Source: Coptis chinensis (lineage: Eukaryota; Streptophyta; Magnoliopsida; Ranunculales; Ranunculaceae). From it: a stretch of DNA of 64,000 nucleotides. The position numbers and the translations under genes are program-made. Positions 43,292-55,591 of this stretch are shown piece by piece. The DNA lies in assembly GCA_015680905.1 (NCBI GenBank), contig CM027378.1:57561501-57625500 (forward strand). Direction: 5' to 3'. Each line of letters begins with the position of its first letter. The stretch's first letter is position 1. The notes under the pieces are model-generated. The model was not told the origin of the DNA. It saw nothing but the letters and a program-made list of their open reading frames with translations, and did not search any database.

Positions 43292-44521
43292 TGATAAATG
43301 TAAAAACAGTGTTTCTATAGTACTAAATAATGCATATCAAGTTATTATAATACTCTCAATATCATAGGATAAATGGAGGAATCGTGTTCTCCACTCTTGC
43401 TTGCACGTACTTGAAACAAATCTAGATTAAACAACTATTAACTAATGAGAGAGTAATATGAATGATAAAAATAGTACATTAAGATGGTAAAATAGTAGAT
43501 TTAAAGATTGGAAGAAAGATATATATATAGAGAAGGTTAATCCACCACGCGATTCAATTGGCTATTAGTTTAGTCATCGAATCGCCTTTTTTGATCCCTA
43601 GCAAACAACCTACATCTCTATAGTCATTGTTTGACTAGCAAGAGAGGTTAGCACCCCCCACAAATCTCTTTGATGGGGTTTCTTATCTCTAGTTCTCCGT
43701 TATGAGCTCTTTTTCTAGACACTCACAACGAAGAACTTGAAGTTCTTTATGCAAAACAATAATAAACTAATTTAAGAATTAATCATCCTCACATTGCTTC
43801 ATAAACCCCCTCTAATGGAGGTTTAGCCTTGTGTCATCAAAATCATACTAACTAAACAATGAATTGAAGATATAAGAATAAAAGAGAATTAAATAACTAA
43901 GCTTTTATTGAAGGCTTCTAATGGTGGCTACAAAACTAAACTAATTAACTAAATCTAAACTAACTAAAGAGGGGAGAGAGAGAGAGAGAACCCTAATTAC
44001 AACTAAACTAAAGTAGGAGTAGCCAAGTTAGGTTTAGCCATAACCCTTTTTATATAGGAGAGGGTTAAGATTACATTTTCATGCATGGGCCAAAAAGGGG
44101 GACTTTGGGCCTCTAATGTGAGCCCAATGTCCATTAGGTTAAGTCTAAAGAGGCCATAACTATTGGAAATTACCTCAATGCCCTTTTCATCCATGTTTAT
44201 AGCTCTGATTGGGGCAAGATTGGGTCCATTGGAAAGATTATTCTGAGTCGGTCGTTATGACATAACGTAGGCCTAATTACAAACTCTGAGTCCAAAGATA
44301 TGCCCATTTGAAGTTATATTGACTTTTATGTTCTTTTCTTACCCGAATCGACTTTGACTTCCCAGCTTTGACTGGGCTTGAAATGCTTTTTCTTCTTGAT
44401 TCTTGGCCTTTAAACATAGAACTTTTCTAGCAATCATCTTGACTCATTTTCAACGCAAAATGACATCTTTAAGCACATAAATAGCTTCAAGACCTGAAAT
44501 ACACAAAAACATGTAAACAGT
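43292..44521 (-). mobile_element. old Athila-type LTR, left part
   Basis: Starts TGATAAATGTAAAAACAG at 43292. It contains CCCCCTCTAATGGAGGTTTA, as do the other LTRs of this superfamily in the window, and runs to the ACAGT at 44517-44521 where the Athila element is inserted. The rest is at 57144-57227. It is more diverged than the Athila LTRs, so it is older. No internal region attaches to it, so it is a solo LTR or a truncated element end. Confidence 0.75.
44517..44521. repeat. target site duplication ACAGT (left)
   Basis: ACAGT here and at 57139-57143 flank the Athila element exactly. Confidence 0.9.
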
Positions 44522-46058
44522 TGATAAATCATAAAAAGATAGTTTACCTACGAAATGAACGATAAAACTCAAAACGTAAGTGAACTAAAACTTAATACGT
44601 GCTTAATTTATCAAGTTTTCTACTCTCAATCCTATTGAGATATAGTGGAGTAGATGATTCGTTCCACTCCTAGTCCTTTCGCATGGTAATGTTCTCTACA
44701 TATAAGTAATCTTAACTTAAAGTCTAATGAGAGAATTACGAAATGATAACTAGACTACGATGCAACTACCCATAAGATGCAACTAGTCGACTATTTGAAC
44801 AACTATGGGAATGCTATGTCGATTCTATGATAAGGAGTTAGAGGGGGATTGATTCCACCTTAACTCGACTTAATCCTACTAACAAAGAATCGTCGTAATC
44901 CGAATTGAACTGCTCCGCAGAACAATCTGGTTACTCCTAATCCCTAATTACACATGACATTTCTACCAATTCATAACTAGCATGTGAACGATTACACCAA
45001 TTCTCATGGTGAACTAATAATTTATAGAGTGGAAAGGAAATTACGACGACTCTACGATAATCGGAATCAAGCTTTCATCAAGGCGTCTCAGCCCCCTCTA
45101 ATGGAGGTTTAGCCGAGAATCATCACGCTATCATTCCCAATCAAATTCGAACAAGACATGATATAAAGATTTGAACTTTACTTGTTTAAACTCAATTCAA
45201 AACTACTCATGCAATAATTGAATTAAACTAATAATGACAAATAATTGAATCTAAGAATTGAACTAAATACGTAAATGGAAAATGAAACTAGATTACCAAA
45301 AACACTATTTTATTAATCTAATGAATAATAAAACAATGATTTAAATACTAAATTAATAATCTACTTTGTTCTAAAGTAATTAATTAAACATGAAACTAGA
45401 TCTAAAGCAAGATATGAAAAACTAATTAATTAACTAATTGAAATTCTAAAACTAATTAATGGAGGCTAACTAATCTAGGTCTAACTATCTACCATTAACA
45501 AAGAGTCAAGCACTTGTTTTTATACTTTCAGATCCAAAAATCGTGCATGGGCTTGGAGCCATGTTTTGGGCCAGAGAATCAGGCCCAAAACCCAATTCTT
45601 TCAAATCAAAAGGCCTCTTCAGCTGCAGTTGGCTTCAACAGACTTTTTGTCCACTTATGCTCCTCTGATTGGGTCAAGGCTTAGACCATTGGAAATCTCT
45701 TTCCGAGCCGGTCGTTTTGACATAAGGTAGGCCCAATTCTGAGGTATGAGTCCAAAGATACGACCTTCGAAGTTCTCACGACTTTTGAGTCTTTGTTTAC
45801 GCGTCGACTTTTCAGCTTTTGACCGGGCTTTAGAAAGGCTTTGTCTTCTTGAATCTTGGCCTTTAATCACAGAACTCCTTAGCAACTGACCTTTGCTCCT
45901 TTATCTCGCTAAAGTGGCACATTTCTGCACATAATGGACTTTGAAGCCTGAAATGCATAAAAACACGTAATCAGTATTAACTCTTAATTATTACTCACAT
46001 AATTGGTCTAAAAGTATGACTGTTACAGGGTTAAAACTACAATTTTGGGCTCTTATCA
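44522..46058 (-). mobile_element. 3' LTR of Athila element
   Basis: 1537 bp; TGATAAATCATAAAAAGATA at the left and ...GGGCTCTTATCA at the right in plus orientation. It is followed by the polypurine tract. Confidence 0.9.
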
Positions 46059-46078
46059 AACCACCCCCAAACAGCATT
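46059..46078 (-). other. polypurine tract of Athila element
   Basis: Plus-strand AACCACCCCCAAACAGCATT, that is, CTGTTTGGGGGTGGTT on the element strand, abutting the 3' LTR. Confidence 0.85.
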
Positions 46079-48405
46079 TTGCTTGTCCTCAAGCAAAGAT
46101 GAGAAATTAGAATAAGTGACCAAAAATGAAGTTCTATCTACTCTCGTTTATTGAGTCGATTGCATTGACCATATGCAACAGGCGGCCTTAAACCACTAGG
46201 AATTCCCTAGTGGACGAGTTATAGCCTCGTGAGAGTTTTCTAGTGAAGGTACTCACAAACTTCATCTATACTACAACGACTAAGAAATAAAACTATTGTT
46301 TCCTTATTCATGCTCGAAATTAACTATACCTCTCACTAGCAATGCATATAGAGTAATCAAGTCAAAACCTAAGCTAATATATGCATAATAATCAATCATC
46401 TATAATAAACATATATACAATGAGTAATACTATAAAATGCCTAGCAGGTTCCTTTCTGAAACTCGGAATAGCGTCCTTAAGTAGGTTCTCACAATAATAG
46501 TCAAGATACAACACTCTGATTTTTCCACTCAAGTTTCGCTACTCCAGTGTGCAGTGGGCACACTTTACCTTACAATCTCAATGACAACAAGGAAGCCGGA
46601 GTCGATCAAACACATCTGCCACTTACTATCACACTAACCTATTCCTAATTGAGCTAGATGTCTTTATTAGGTGTTCCGGGGATTAGGAGATGGTTTAAGA
46701 AGGAAGGAAATGGATATTCAAAAAGGACAAGTCTTAGATAATAGAGTCTTCATATTATGTAACTAGAGAAGACCTTATTATTTACTTTTGCTTCTACACT
46801 TTGTTTCCATCCTTAGCCATATATATTTTTTCTTTTTCTTTGGCTTTTGACTCCTTTTATTCTATTTTTTTTTTGGAGTTTTTATTTTATTTTTATTTTT
46901 ATTTTTCTTTTATTTGGATAGAAACTTCTTTTCTTTATTTTCTGAAGCAATTAACTAACTTTTGTTTACACAGGCTTTTCTCTTCTTCTTTCTTCCTCAT
47001 TCTATTCTCAGACGTATCTAAATTGGGTAGGTTGAATTTTTTTATTTTGTTTTGTTTTGTAACAGGGTAAAAGGATTTGTGGTTTATGAAAGGCTAAAGA
47101 AAGGCTCGAGAGGGGCTTACTAGCGGAAAATAATTCATAGGTTTGAATTTCTGGCTATATCGATCCAAAGAGGGCCTAAATTCTCGCTTAGGATATGGCA
47201 TAGTGATCAAGCAAGTGGACGTGTGATTTCTCTATCCGGATTTTACTTCTCCCTTGTGCCATTTCTCAAATGTTCCACTCATATAAGGCTTTAGGCTATA
47301 TTCTTACAGGATTTGTAGAATAAGTACTCTAGCCTAGAGTTCAGAAACTTGCTGCTAACAATCATAGATACTCATGTAATAAATTTATAGATCGATGCAA
47401 AGATTATTACCTACATATTAACCTAAGTTTCTAAAAATTATTCTAATGCAAAAGCTACGTGAGACTTCTAGATTATTAAGAGCATAGAGAAGGAAAACAA
47501 TACCAATATTCCTAAGTGTATAACATGAACTTATTTATTTATATTTTTGAATTTTTGAAATTTTAACTAGAAAACAAATGCATATTATACCTATCCTAAC
47601 AGATGCCTTAATTACATGTGTTTCTATACCCCAAACAAGAAGCATGCTTTGTCCTCAAAGCATTTAAATAAAGAGGGTAGAAAAATACCATGGAAACGCG
47701 TGAAATTCGAAACATCTGCAAAATAAGGTTAAAACATACTAATATAAAACTAACGCAACTCTATAAGAGTTCCACCCATTATGGGGTTAACAAGAATCAA
47801 ATTGCTTGGGACATAAGCGGACACTAACTAGAAATTAAAACTTACCTTATCTCCCCGCTTTATTCATCATCCTCCTCATCCTCTTCTTCTATAAAGAAGT
47901 GAGGTTCCTTCGCCAGCCCCTGCCATGCCATGATAATTTGCCGGGGCTTCCCGCCATTTATCATCTATTATTGCTAACCTATTAAAAGCACTTAGTCGGA
48001 CGGGTGTAGGGTGCAACCTGATGAGGTTGTATCCTCCACCCTTGCCAAGTCATTGCACGGAAAGATCGAATAATACTATTGGTGGGTCGCATGCCGTCGA
48101 TTAATGGCCGTAATCCAATCCGTGAAACGTGTACAAAAAGCGGGAAAGAAACATAGCATAATACGGGAAATTAGAACATGCATAAGAAGGTACTTATGCC
48201 TCATGCTATGGGCTCGAGCTAAACTAGACATCAAGGTTCTGGGAAGGTCATGGCACATACGTCCCGTGGCTAAAGCAAGGAAGACGCTGCAAGTGGCATC
48301 ATTCACGGAAGAAAAACGCCATTCCCCTAAAATGTTTAGCATGATCCAAAACATAATAGTTTCTATGTTCATGGACAGGCTACCAAAAGCGACGTTATAG
48401 TCCCT
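46079..48405 (-). other. Athila 3' untranslated region
   Basis: About 2.3 kb without convincing coding content, collinear in reverse with 2260-3700 of the plus-strand relic (for example the block GGAATTCCCTAGTGGACGAG at about 46199-46218). A few open frames on either strand here are not supported by similarity. Confidence 0.6.
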
Positions 48406-48924
48406 TTAGTCCTCGATACGGAAAATGCTGGCCCCATACGACTCATGCAAAGTGTAGACATTCATATTATCTACCCAATAGCACCATGGGTCTTGTATTT
48501 CAGCGGGCATAGCAAGTCCAAGAACAAATGCTAGCAAGAACCTGGTAATTTCCATTGGTTCATCATCAATGTTGATGGAGAACACTTGTTCTCCATCTGG
48601 TCTCTCAAAGAAAATGCAGTTATCATAAAAATAAGATGCTAGTGTTGGTGAATAAAGTTCAGTAGGTCTTACCATAAACGGTTCCCAGCCTACGTATTTG
48701 ATCGCCTCACGAAACCAAGCACCATAAGTAGTGCTTTGGAACAAATCTTCGAAAGACTGATCCGGTATTATTGTAGGAGATGTCATCTCAAAACGATGCT
48801 CTGGAACAGCTGCAAATGATCCGGGAACAACCCACAGAAAACTGGAAATTTTTGTGTTTACGGAGGTCGTAGCGTGCGCTCCACTTCCACTTGAAGCGTC
48901 TTGTGATGATTTTTTGAGTTCCAA
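48406..48924 (-). pseudogene. Athila accessory ORF (second 3' ORF)
   Basis: Minus-strand frame with MTSPTIIPDQSFEDLF, TTYGAWFREAIKYVGWEPFM, SYFYDNCIFFERPDGEQVFS, and a C-terminal part with YWVDNMNVYTLHESYG. It is homologous to the piece at 2045-2236. It lies between an internal polypurine-like run and the 3' untranslated region. Its role in the element is unknown; some Athila elements carry env-like ORFs at this place, but I see no convincing envelope features. Confidence 0.6.
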
Positions 48925-49434
48925 AGTTTGGCCTTGAGTCGCTCACCTTGGCGATGGAGTGCGCTTTGTGCAAAATTTTAGAAAAATGAGTAGAGGCGCT
49001 GAGTCGCGCCCTCCTCAAGCCTTGAGCCCGAGGGTGTTGATGGTTGAAAAATGAGACGAAACGTGGGAAACGTGGGAGTGAAAGGTGAGTGATGCAAGTT
49101 AGGTATAGTGTGGGTTGTGAGTGTAGAATGAATGAAGTTTATATAGGTTTTAAGTTGCTAAAACGGATCGGTAAATTGCCAAAAAGTTTTTACGGCAGTT
49201 TCCGGAAATACTAAAATTTCCAAACCCGAAAACGGAAGCAACTCATATTCTTGATTCTAAAACAACCCTAGTATCTTTTAGGTTGAATTTAGGATAGAAC
49301 CTACCTATTTTATCGAGATTTCATCCTACCATGATATTTATTCATAGATATGCCTAATCGGCAATATTCTCACCCTGACTCCGAAATAACTTCTAAAAAC
49401 GAGGGTTATATAAAAATCATTCTAGAATAGATAA

Positions 49435-49455
49435 TACCACCCCCAAACAATTTGG
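49435..49455 (-). other. internal polypurine-like run (first)
   Basis: On the element strand ATTGTTTGGGGGTGGTAT, nearly the same as the true polypurine tract at 46059. It lies between the two 3' ORFs. Confidence 0.6.
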
Positions 49456-49609
49456 GAAGGTGGGATCAATATTAAACAACCACGCACAATGAAAATAACC
49501 GCATTATATTAAAATTGGCATTAAATGCCCTTTCACTACAAAATTCAAATTACGGAATTAAAACTTACATTAAAATAACTAACAATAATAAAACTACAAA
49601 TAAAAATCA

Positions 49610-50796
49610 TCAAGCTATACTATCCCTAAACACGTCGGTACTGGTAGCGGAGGGCACACGCTCAGGAGATGGCTCTTGAGCTCCCGATGGGCCAGCACCA
49701 TTAGCCTTTTCGGCGACGACGCCGCGTGCCTCGATGATGTATCCTCGGAAGGAGAATCCCCATGAGGTGGGAAGCGTGCATATCATATCGAACGGGCGTG
49801 CTTCTAGCTTAGCCCTCATCTATTCCCACCGCTCATCCTCTCATGGAGTGCGGATCTCGGGTTATGGTAGATAGTAGCCCGTCGAAACGGAGGTCTTCAC
49901 AGATAATATTGAGTGAACGCATGCCACGATGAATCACAGCCATGCGTTCTGCATCTGACCAACACCTCTCCAAAGCATCAGCATCAAAACAAGTCAAGTC
50001 CTCCTCATCCTCCGAGTCATTCTCATTTCCACCATCCTCCTCATCCTCTACCCTATCTTCAGGCAACCTCCAAACTCGTTGGACACAATCCTTATAAATA
50101 CGAGGATTTCAGTGTAGGGTGAGGTAAATCCTATCAGACGTCGGAGTCGCTCTCAACTTCAGCATGATCTTGGTTATCAAAACAGGGAGAGGTGCAATAG
50201 ACTTCCCTACTCCCCTAATCATGTTAAGCAAAAACTCCAAGATACAAAACTCGTACTTCTGCTCCTGGAGTATCCATAGAATGTGGAGGCAGTTCGGACG
50301 ATGTTAATGACCTTTTCCTTCCCTAGGACGTTAGACCAATCCACCGAAATGTAGCCAGCGGTGGTTGGTTCGAGGATGGATGCTGGCGAACACAATGCGA
50401 AGCATTGTATTCCCCTTCCCTTCGTAATCGTGTGTTCATCAACGGCTCGACCCCATTATATTGGGACTCTTGTAACGTGGCATCCATATGGATTCTAGGT
50501 GGAATGCCTAGAATCTCAGCCAACAACCCAGCAGTTACTTCCTTCCTCCTCTTTGCCACCGTAACAAAAATTCTACTCCCCTCCAACTCCCTCGTGTTGT
50601 AAACCCGTCGGACTAACTCTTCGTGGTAAAAGGCTTCGGTCGAGTACCACAAGCTATTCCAATATCTACTAATCATTTTGTCACCATAAAATGGCACGAA
50701 GTGGTCGCCAGTAAATGCTTGCTCCGGCAAAATTCGACGTTGTTGAGCCATTGGAGTTTGAACTGATTTGGGGTTTGTAGAAGGTGTAGGAAGCAA
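49610..50796 (-). pseudogene. Athila 3' ORF (ATHILA ORF-1-like)
   Basis: Minus-strand coding remnants. The N-terminal part MAQQRRILPEQAFTGDHFVP, SRYWNSLWYSTEAFYHEELV and EVTAGLLAEILGIPPRI lies at 50796-50323. A middle acidic part (EDEEDGGNENDSEDEEDLTC) is at 50066-49833, and a C-terminal part at 49819-49610. The style is that of plant Athila-associated 3' ORFs. Broken across frames; function unproven. Confidence 0.55.
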
Positions 50797-51439
50797 TGAG
50801 GAACAACCTCACTTGAACAACAATGGTGGTGGTGCGGTGGTGGCGCGGCAGCTTGATTTTTTTTTTTTTTTTTCGGTGGTTTTTGATGATTTAAATTGGT
50901 GGAGGTGGTGGTGGTGGTACGGTTTTGAGAAGATTTGGAGTCAGTTTTTGATGGTTGGCATGGGTGTATTGGTTTTCTTTTTAATTTTATTTTTTAGTTA
51001 GGGTTTGAAGCTTTGTTGGTCGTTAATGGCGGTTTGGAGAAGTGAAGAACGCGACTGTTGGTGGAAACATAGGGGCGCAGTCGCGGCTACCCGGTGTCTT
51101 GTGAGGTTGGGCCCAAGCCCAATTCGAATTTTTCAATTTTCGCGATTTTAAATAGCGACTTCAAACTAATATTGCCGCTTCGTTACCGGTCCAATTTTTA
51201 CGAATGAGATATGGAAATGATCAGGAGAGAATTTCCAATCCAATGATCCATAAAACACTCTATTCCAACCGTGGATGACATATAAGACAGTGGAAAATGC
51301 CTCGAAGTGCGTGCATGACGTACATTATGTGAACGAATGAACTCTAAATTCATAGATTATGTCAATCCAAATCGAAATACAATTAAACGGCCTAAGCAAC
51401 TCTAATGGGACATAAAACAGTCAAGGACGGAACACGAAC

Positions 51440-51462
51440 ACCCCACCCCCAAACAAAATTTT
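51440..51462 (-). other. internal polypurine-like run (second)
   Basis: On the element strand TTTTGTTTGGGGGTGGGGTG, again like the terminal polypurine tract. It lies upstream of the 3' ORF block. Confidence 0.55.
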
Positions 51463-52699
51463 TTATAACAGAGTTTAGAAAATTTGTTTTTTTTTTTTTT
51501 AAAAGTGGGTCTTTTAAAGTCAGATGACCGGGACTTCCTAGATTACTATGTTTATTATTTAATATTTTTTTACTTTTATAAGGAAAAATAATAAGCAATA
51601 AGGACATAATTCACTTCATAGAGAAACATGACTCAAAAATCCGAGAAAACATGCAAAAGTGGAAAACGTGAATTATGTTAAACGTGGACTTAGGATCCGG
51701 TACTTACAGCCACACACTCCATAGGGAGGGCCCGGTTACCTTAATGGTGCACTCACCAATATATGGAAATAAAAGGAAATGCACCAAACACAAAAAAAGT
51801 TGAGTTTATAGTAGTCGATACTTCGAGACTTTATTTAAACATATGTATGAACATGCAGTTTATCATATATCAACAACCGAAATAGTTGTTGATCATTTTA
51901 TAAATAAATATCACAGAAAACATATCCAAACACAATCAAGCACCAAGATTTCCTATGACGCAACCTAGTGAAATGATAGCGAAGTCGGATAGACCTATAA
52001 CGTAACCTAGCATTCACCTTCTTTTTCATTTTTGAACGAGAGGGTGTCCTAGTGAATAAGTGTGGAAAAGTGAATGGTTGTGGAAGATATGGTGGATATG
52101 GATAAGTTGTAGAAGGAAAGCATGTAAACAATGAGGATGTGGGTTTAGCACCAAACTCATTCATGGTGTAGGTAGGGACTGTCTCAAGTCTGAAAATAAA
52201 GGTGTCAAATGGTTTGTCCTTCTGAAGTATTTGTTTACTAGGTGGATTTAAAAAAAATATGAAGCACAGGAGAAACAAAAGGATCGAGTGCAAACTCGAG
52301 ATTCCTTTGAAAGGGTGGAAGGAGGGGAGTCGAGGTGGATGTTGTGCAAAGTAGTTCTTGATAGGGTGAATCATCACCTACTCTAAGAAACTCATCGAAT
52401 TCCTCATCTAGATTGGTCATATCCACATTACTATGGTAGTCCTCTATATCTTTGAGAAAGTCATCTATCTCGTCCTCATCTGTAATATGTGTATCGACTA
52501 GTGTAGGGATGAAAATGTTGGAGTCCGAACTTCCAAAGGAAAAGAAATTTGGGCATATGATTATCGTGGAACGCTTACGTTGAAATAATCTCGGCCGAAG
52601 CTCTCGATCATGCTAACCTCTCCATCCATAGATGAATCGGGTAAATGTGTCTTTGTTTTAAAAACATTTACTTCAATAGCAAGATGGCCAAAAAGACAT
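51463..52699 (-). other. Athila protease-to-3' ORF junction, pol missing
   Basis: The protease flank and linker (DIEDYHSNVDMTNLDEEFDE at about 52450-52395, then LPPFQRNLEFALDPFV) run up to where RT should begin. Instead come basic segments such as ARLRYRSIRLRYHFTRLRHR (about 52000-51930) and non-coding DNA. No YxDD box, RNase H or integrase motif is seen. Confidence 0.65.
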
Positions 52700-53481
52700 G
52701 GACATCGAACCATCGCGACAATTAATGAGCATTGGCGGTTACCGAGAAAGGGCGCCTAAGATGATCGGGACAGAGTCGTTAGCGACTCAGATCGAGGATG
52801 ACAAAATCAGCCCGGATAGTAGAAATCCCGAACTTTTTTACCAAAGACATTTTCGACCACACCCTTAGGATACTTAATAGACCGATCAGCTAATTGCAAT
52901 GTCATTTTAGTGGGTTGCATCTCGTCAAGACCTATTTGTCTATACAAATAAAACGGGAGTAAGTTAACACTAGCCCCCTGGTCTAATAACGCGGTCGTCG
53001 TATAGGAATCTCCTAAGGTGCATTGACAAAGAGGGGCGACCCGTGGTCCTTGTACTTAACAATTCCATTATGTTCGGATAAAGTTGGGAATTGTTACATT
53101 AAAAAAGCGTCTTTTGGTATGTTGGTTCTTACGCCTAGTAGTACACAACTCCTTAAGAAACTTAGCATGATGTGGTAGCTTTTTAATAGCTTCGAGGAAG
53201 GGAAGGTTTATAGTTAGATTCTTGAAAACGTCCCTAATCTCCTCATAATTTGTATCCCTAGTTAACATGGCTAATTTTTGTGAAAACGGTGGTTTCTCTC
53301 TATATTTAGCAATGGTATCACCTAGATGTTTAACCTTGGCTTTCTGTTTCTTAGGTTGTGTTGTAACTGGTACCTCTACAGTGGTAGGCTCTTCAATTTC
53401 TATTTCGGTATCTATTAAAATAGCAGGTGTAGGGGCTACTGGTGGGGTAACTATAGGCATAGTTACTTTGTTATCAACCAC
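52700..53481 (-). pseudogene. Athila gag-protease spacer and aspartic protease
   Basis: The N-terminal part (53481-53068) has KPPFSQKLAMLTRDTNYEEI and NLPFLEAIKKLPHHAKFLKE, typical of Athila polyproteins before protease. The protease follows (about 53040-52800): ALLDQGASVNLLPFYLYRQI with the D-x-G-A-S motif (DQGAS), then MTLQLADRSIKYPKGVVENV. Broken. Confidence 0.85.
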
Positions 53482-53824
53482 TCGCCGAACGGAGAGCGGG
53501 TGATAGCATTTAGCTCACCTACATTTTCATATTCATTACTAGTATTATCGGTTACCTCAAAGGCTGTGTTTGTTGTTTTAGGATTAGGTATTATGTGACC
53601 TGAAACACACCTTTGGGTTGGGCTTTATCTTGGGCCAACTATTAGCTTAAATTATTAACGCATTGTAGAAGCCGCTGGTTAGATTGAGCCATGGTTTGGA
53701 AAAGTTTTGGCTCACTTGTATGAAGGTGTCAAGACGATCCGATTATTGTGGGGTGTAGTAGTCACGGGTGGTGTGGATTGGAACTATCTCGCGTGAATTA
53801 TTTATGGGCGGATTTTGATAGTTA

Positions 53825-55071
53825 TTATTTACCTAACGATACCTCTATTAGCATTATAATTATTATAACTACCTTGACCTTGTGCTTGACCTTGTCGAGA
53901 TTGCGTTGGTTGTTATAATTATTATAATTACCCCCCGACCCCCGCCCTTGTCGTGGTGGAGCTTGGATAAAACCGCGTTGGCCTAACATATTGATTATTG
54001 TACCACGGAGGTGTGGCGTGTTGGGTATTTCTCCAACCCGAAGTTGGGATTTTGTCTCCAAAGGCGTTAGGTTCACTATTAATGGAACACACTGTTCATA
54101 GGCTATAGGACGATGGAAGTCGGGATGCTTCGGACTCCAACAGAAACTACATGGATTTGAATTTATATTCATGACGGGGATGGGCTTTTGTTGAACAGAA
54201 ATGGCCTCTACCTTTTTAGTGAGTGATTCGATTAGCGTTTTAAGCTCGGGATCGTGTTTAATTTCAAACATACCGGCGGCCTTAACTGTATTAGAAGAAC
54301 TAGCGGAGCGATGGATATCGTCACTACCCCCCCAGTTGTTATTTCTCTTAGTTTGATCCTCTAAAAATTTATAAGCCTCCAAGGCTCCTTTACTTAAGAA
54401 ACTACCCCCATTCATTATGCTAAGGACTTCTTTATGGTGGTGTAGAAGTCCTTTGAAAAAGGCACGAACTAACGTGTCTTTCGTTAGGTTATGATGTGGA
54501 CACTCTATAAGGAGATCGGTGAAACGATTCCAAGCCTCTGAAAATGATTCATGAGGATTTTGTCGAAAAGAAATGAATCTTGGAAAGCATCTCATCCGTC
54601 TTTATGGGTGGGTAAAAATGTTCCATAAACAAATTGAACAAGTTTAGCCCACGAGTCCACAGAATTAGGCTCTTGGGCGGTTAACCAAGACGCCGCCTTA
54701 TCGGCTAAGGTGAAAAGGAATACCCTCAGTTTAATTTGTTCTGCACCAACCGTAGGATGGTGGAATGTTGTTATGACTTGTTCAATCCTACCCATGTGCT
54801 GATAAGGTTTTTCATGGTCTAAATTAAAAATATTTGGGGGGATTCGGAAATCCCCCACTGGGTCTGCTAGAACGATGCAAGATTTGGGGCTATCGCTCAA
54901 GGCTTTGTAGAAGTCAGAGAGAGGAGTCTCTCCTTCTTCAGGCATTATATCAGGTGGTGTGTGTGAAATAGTAGCTAGAGGTGTAGTGAGTGGTATACTA
55001 GATAGGCGTGCTTGTTGATGTTGCCGTGTAATTATGTTAGGTGTTTTTGTTCGACCAGACCTTAATCTCAT
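53825..55071 (-). pseudogene. Athila gag
   Basis: The N-terminal part (55071-54592) starts MRLRSGRTKTP and includes IKLRVFLFTLADKAASWLTA and SWAKLVQFVYGTFLPTHKDG. The second part (54595-53825) has RCFPRFISFRQNPHESFSEA, WNRFTDLLIECPHHNLTKDT, SFLSKGALEAYKFLEDQTKR and a late CSFCWSPKHP segment. This is the standard Athila capsid region. Broken. Confidence 0.88.
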
Positions 55072-55570
55072 ACATGGTTAAGACCAAACTTAACTAAACA
55101 CAACAACCTCCAAACAATCCTGATATACTAGTATAAACCTCTAACAGGAGATGCGAGGTGTAGAAGAAAGGAATACCTGATTCGGCCCTTGCTTCCGGTT
55201 ATGAATAAGCGTCTTGTTTACGTGTTCGGTGTATATAACAAGTTAGAACACCGAAAAACGTGAAAAATCGGGTTGAATCAAACCTATGGAAATCGGCAAA
55301 ATTTAGCTCGGGCCGGGCGCTTTTGGCACTTTGAGTGCGCTCGGTGTAAACTTCATGTTACGGTGTTTGGCGGGTAAGCCCTCGGTTTGGGCTCGGGTCA
55401 CTTTCGGCTTCCAAGAACTTTAAGCGGCAGCGCTCGGTAAATTTTTTTATTTTGTTCGAGGAAGTTTAATGCTGAAAAAGACAACCACAGTTAGAATCGA
55501 ACAAGGGTGGGTGGGTGAATGGGACTTAAAGAAGAGTACTTATACTACGAAAACAATGCGAAAGTGAAAC

Positions 55571-55591
55571 CAAGATGGCAGCAGCGCCATT
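55571..55591 (-). other. primer binding site of Athila element
   Basis: On the element strand, next to the 5' LTR: AATGGCGCTGCTGCCATCTT. It resembles the TGGCGCCGTTGCCGGGG site complementary to the tRNA-Asp 3' end that is usual for Athila, with several mismatches. Confidence 0.6.

Noticed and set aside
43292-43300. Clean target duplication for the old LTR
   Set aside because: The bases left of 43292 (AGTTT) do not match those right of 57227 (ACCTA), so no duplication is claimed; a deletion or rearrangement at one edge is likely.
49610-50796. Retroviral-type envelope gene in the Athila 3' region
   Set aside because: The position fits reports of env-like ORFs in Athila, but I see no signal peptide plus membrane anchor arrangement, so I call it only an Athila 3' ORF.
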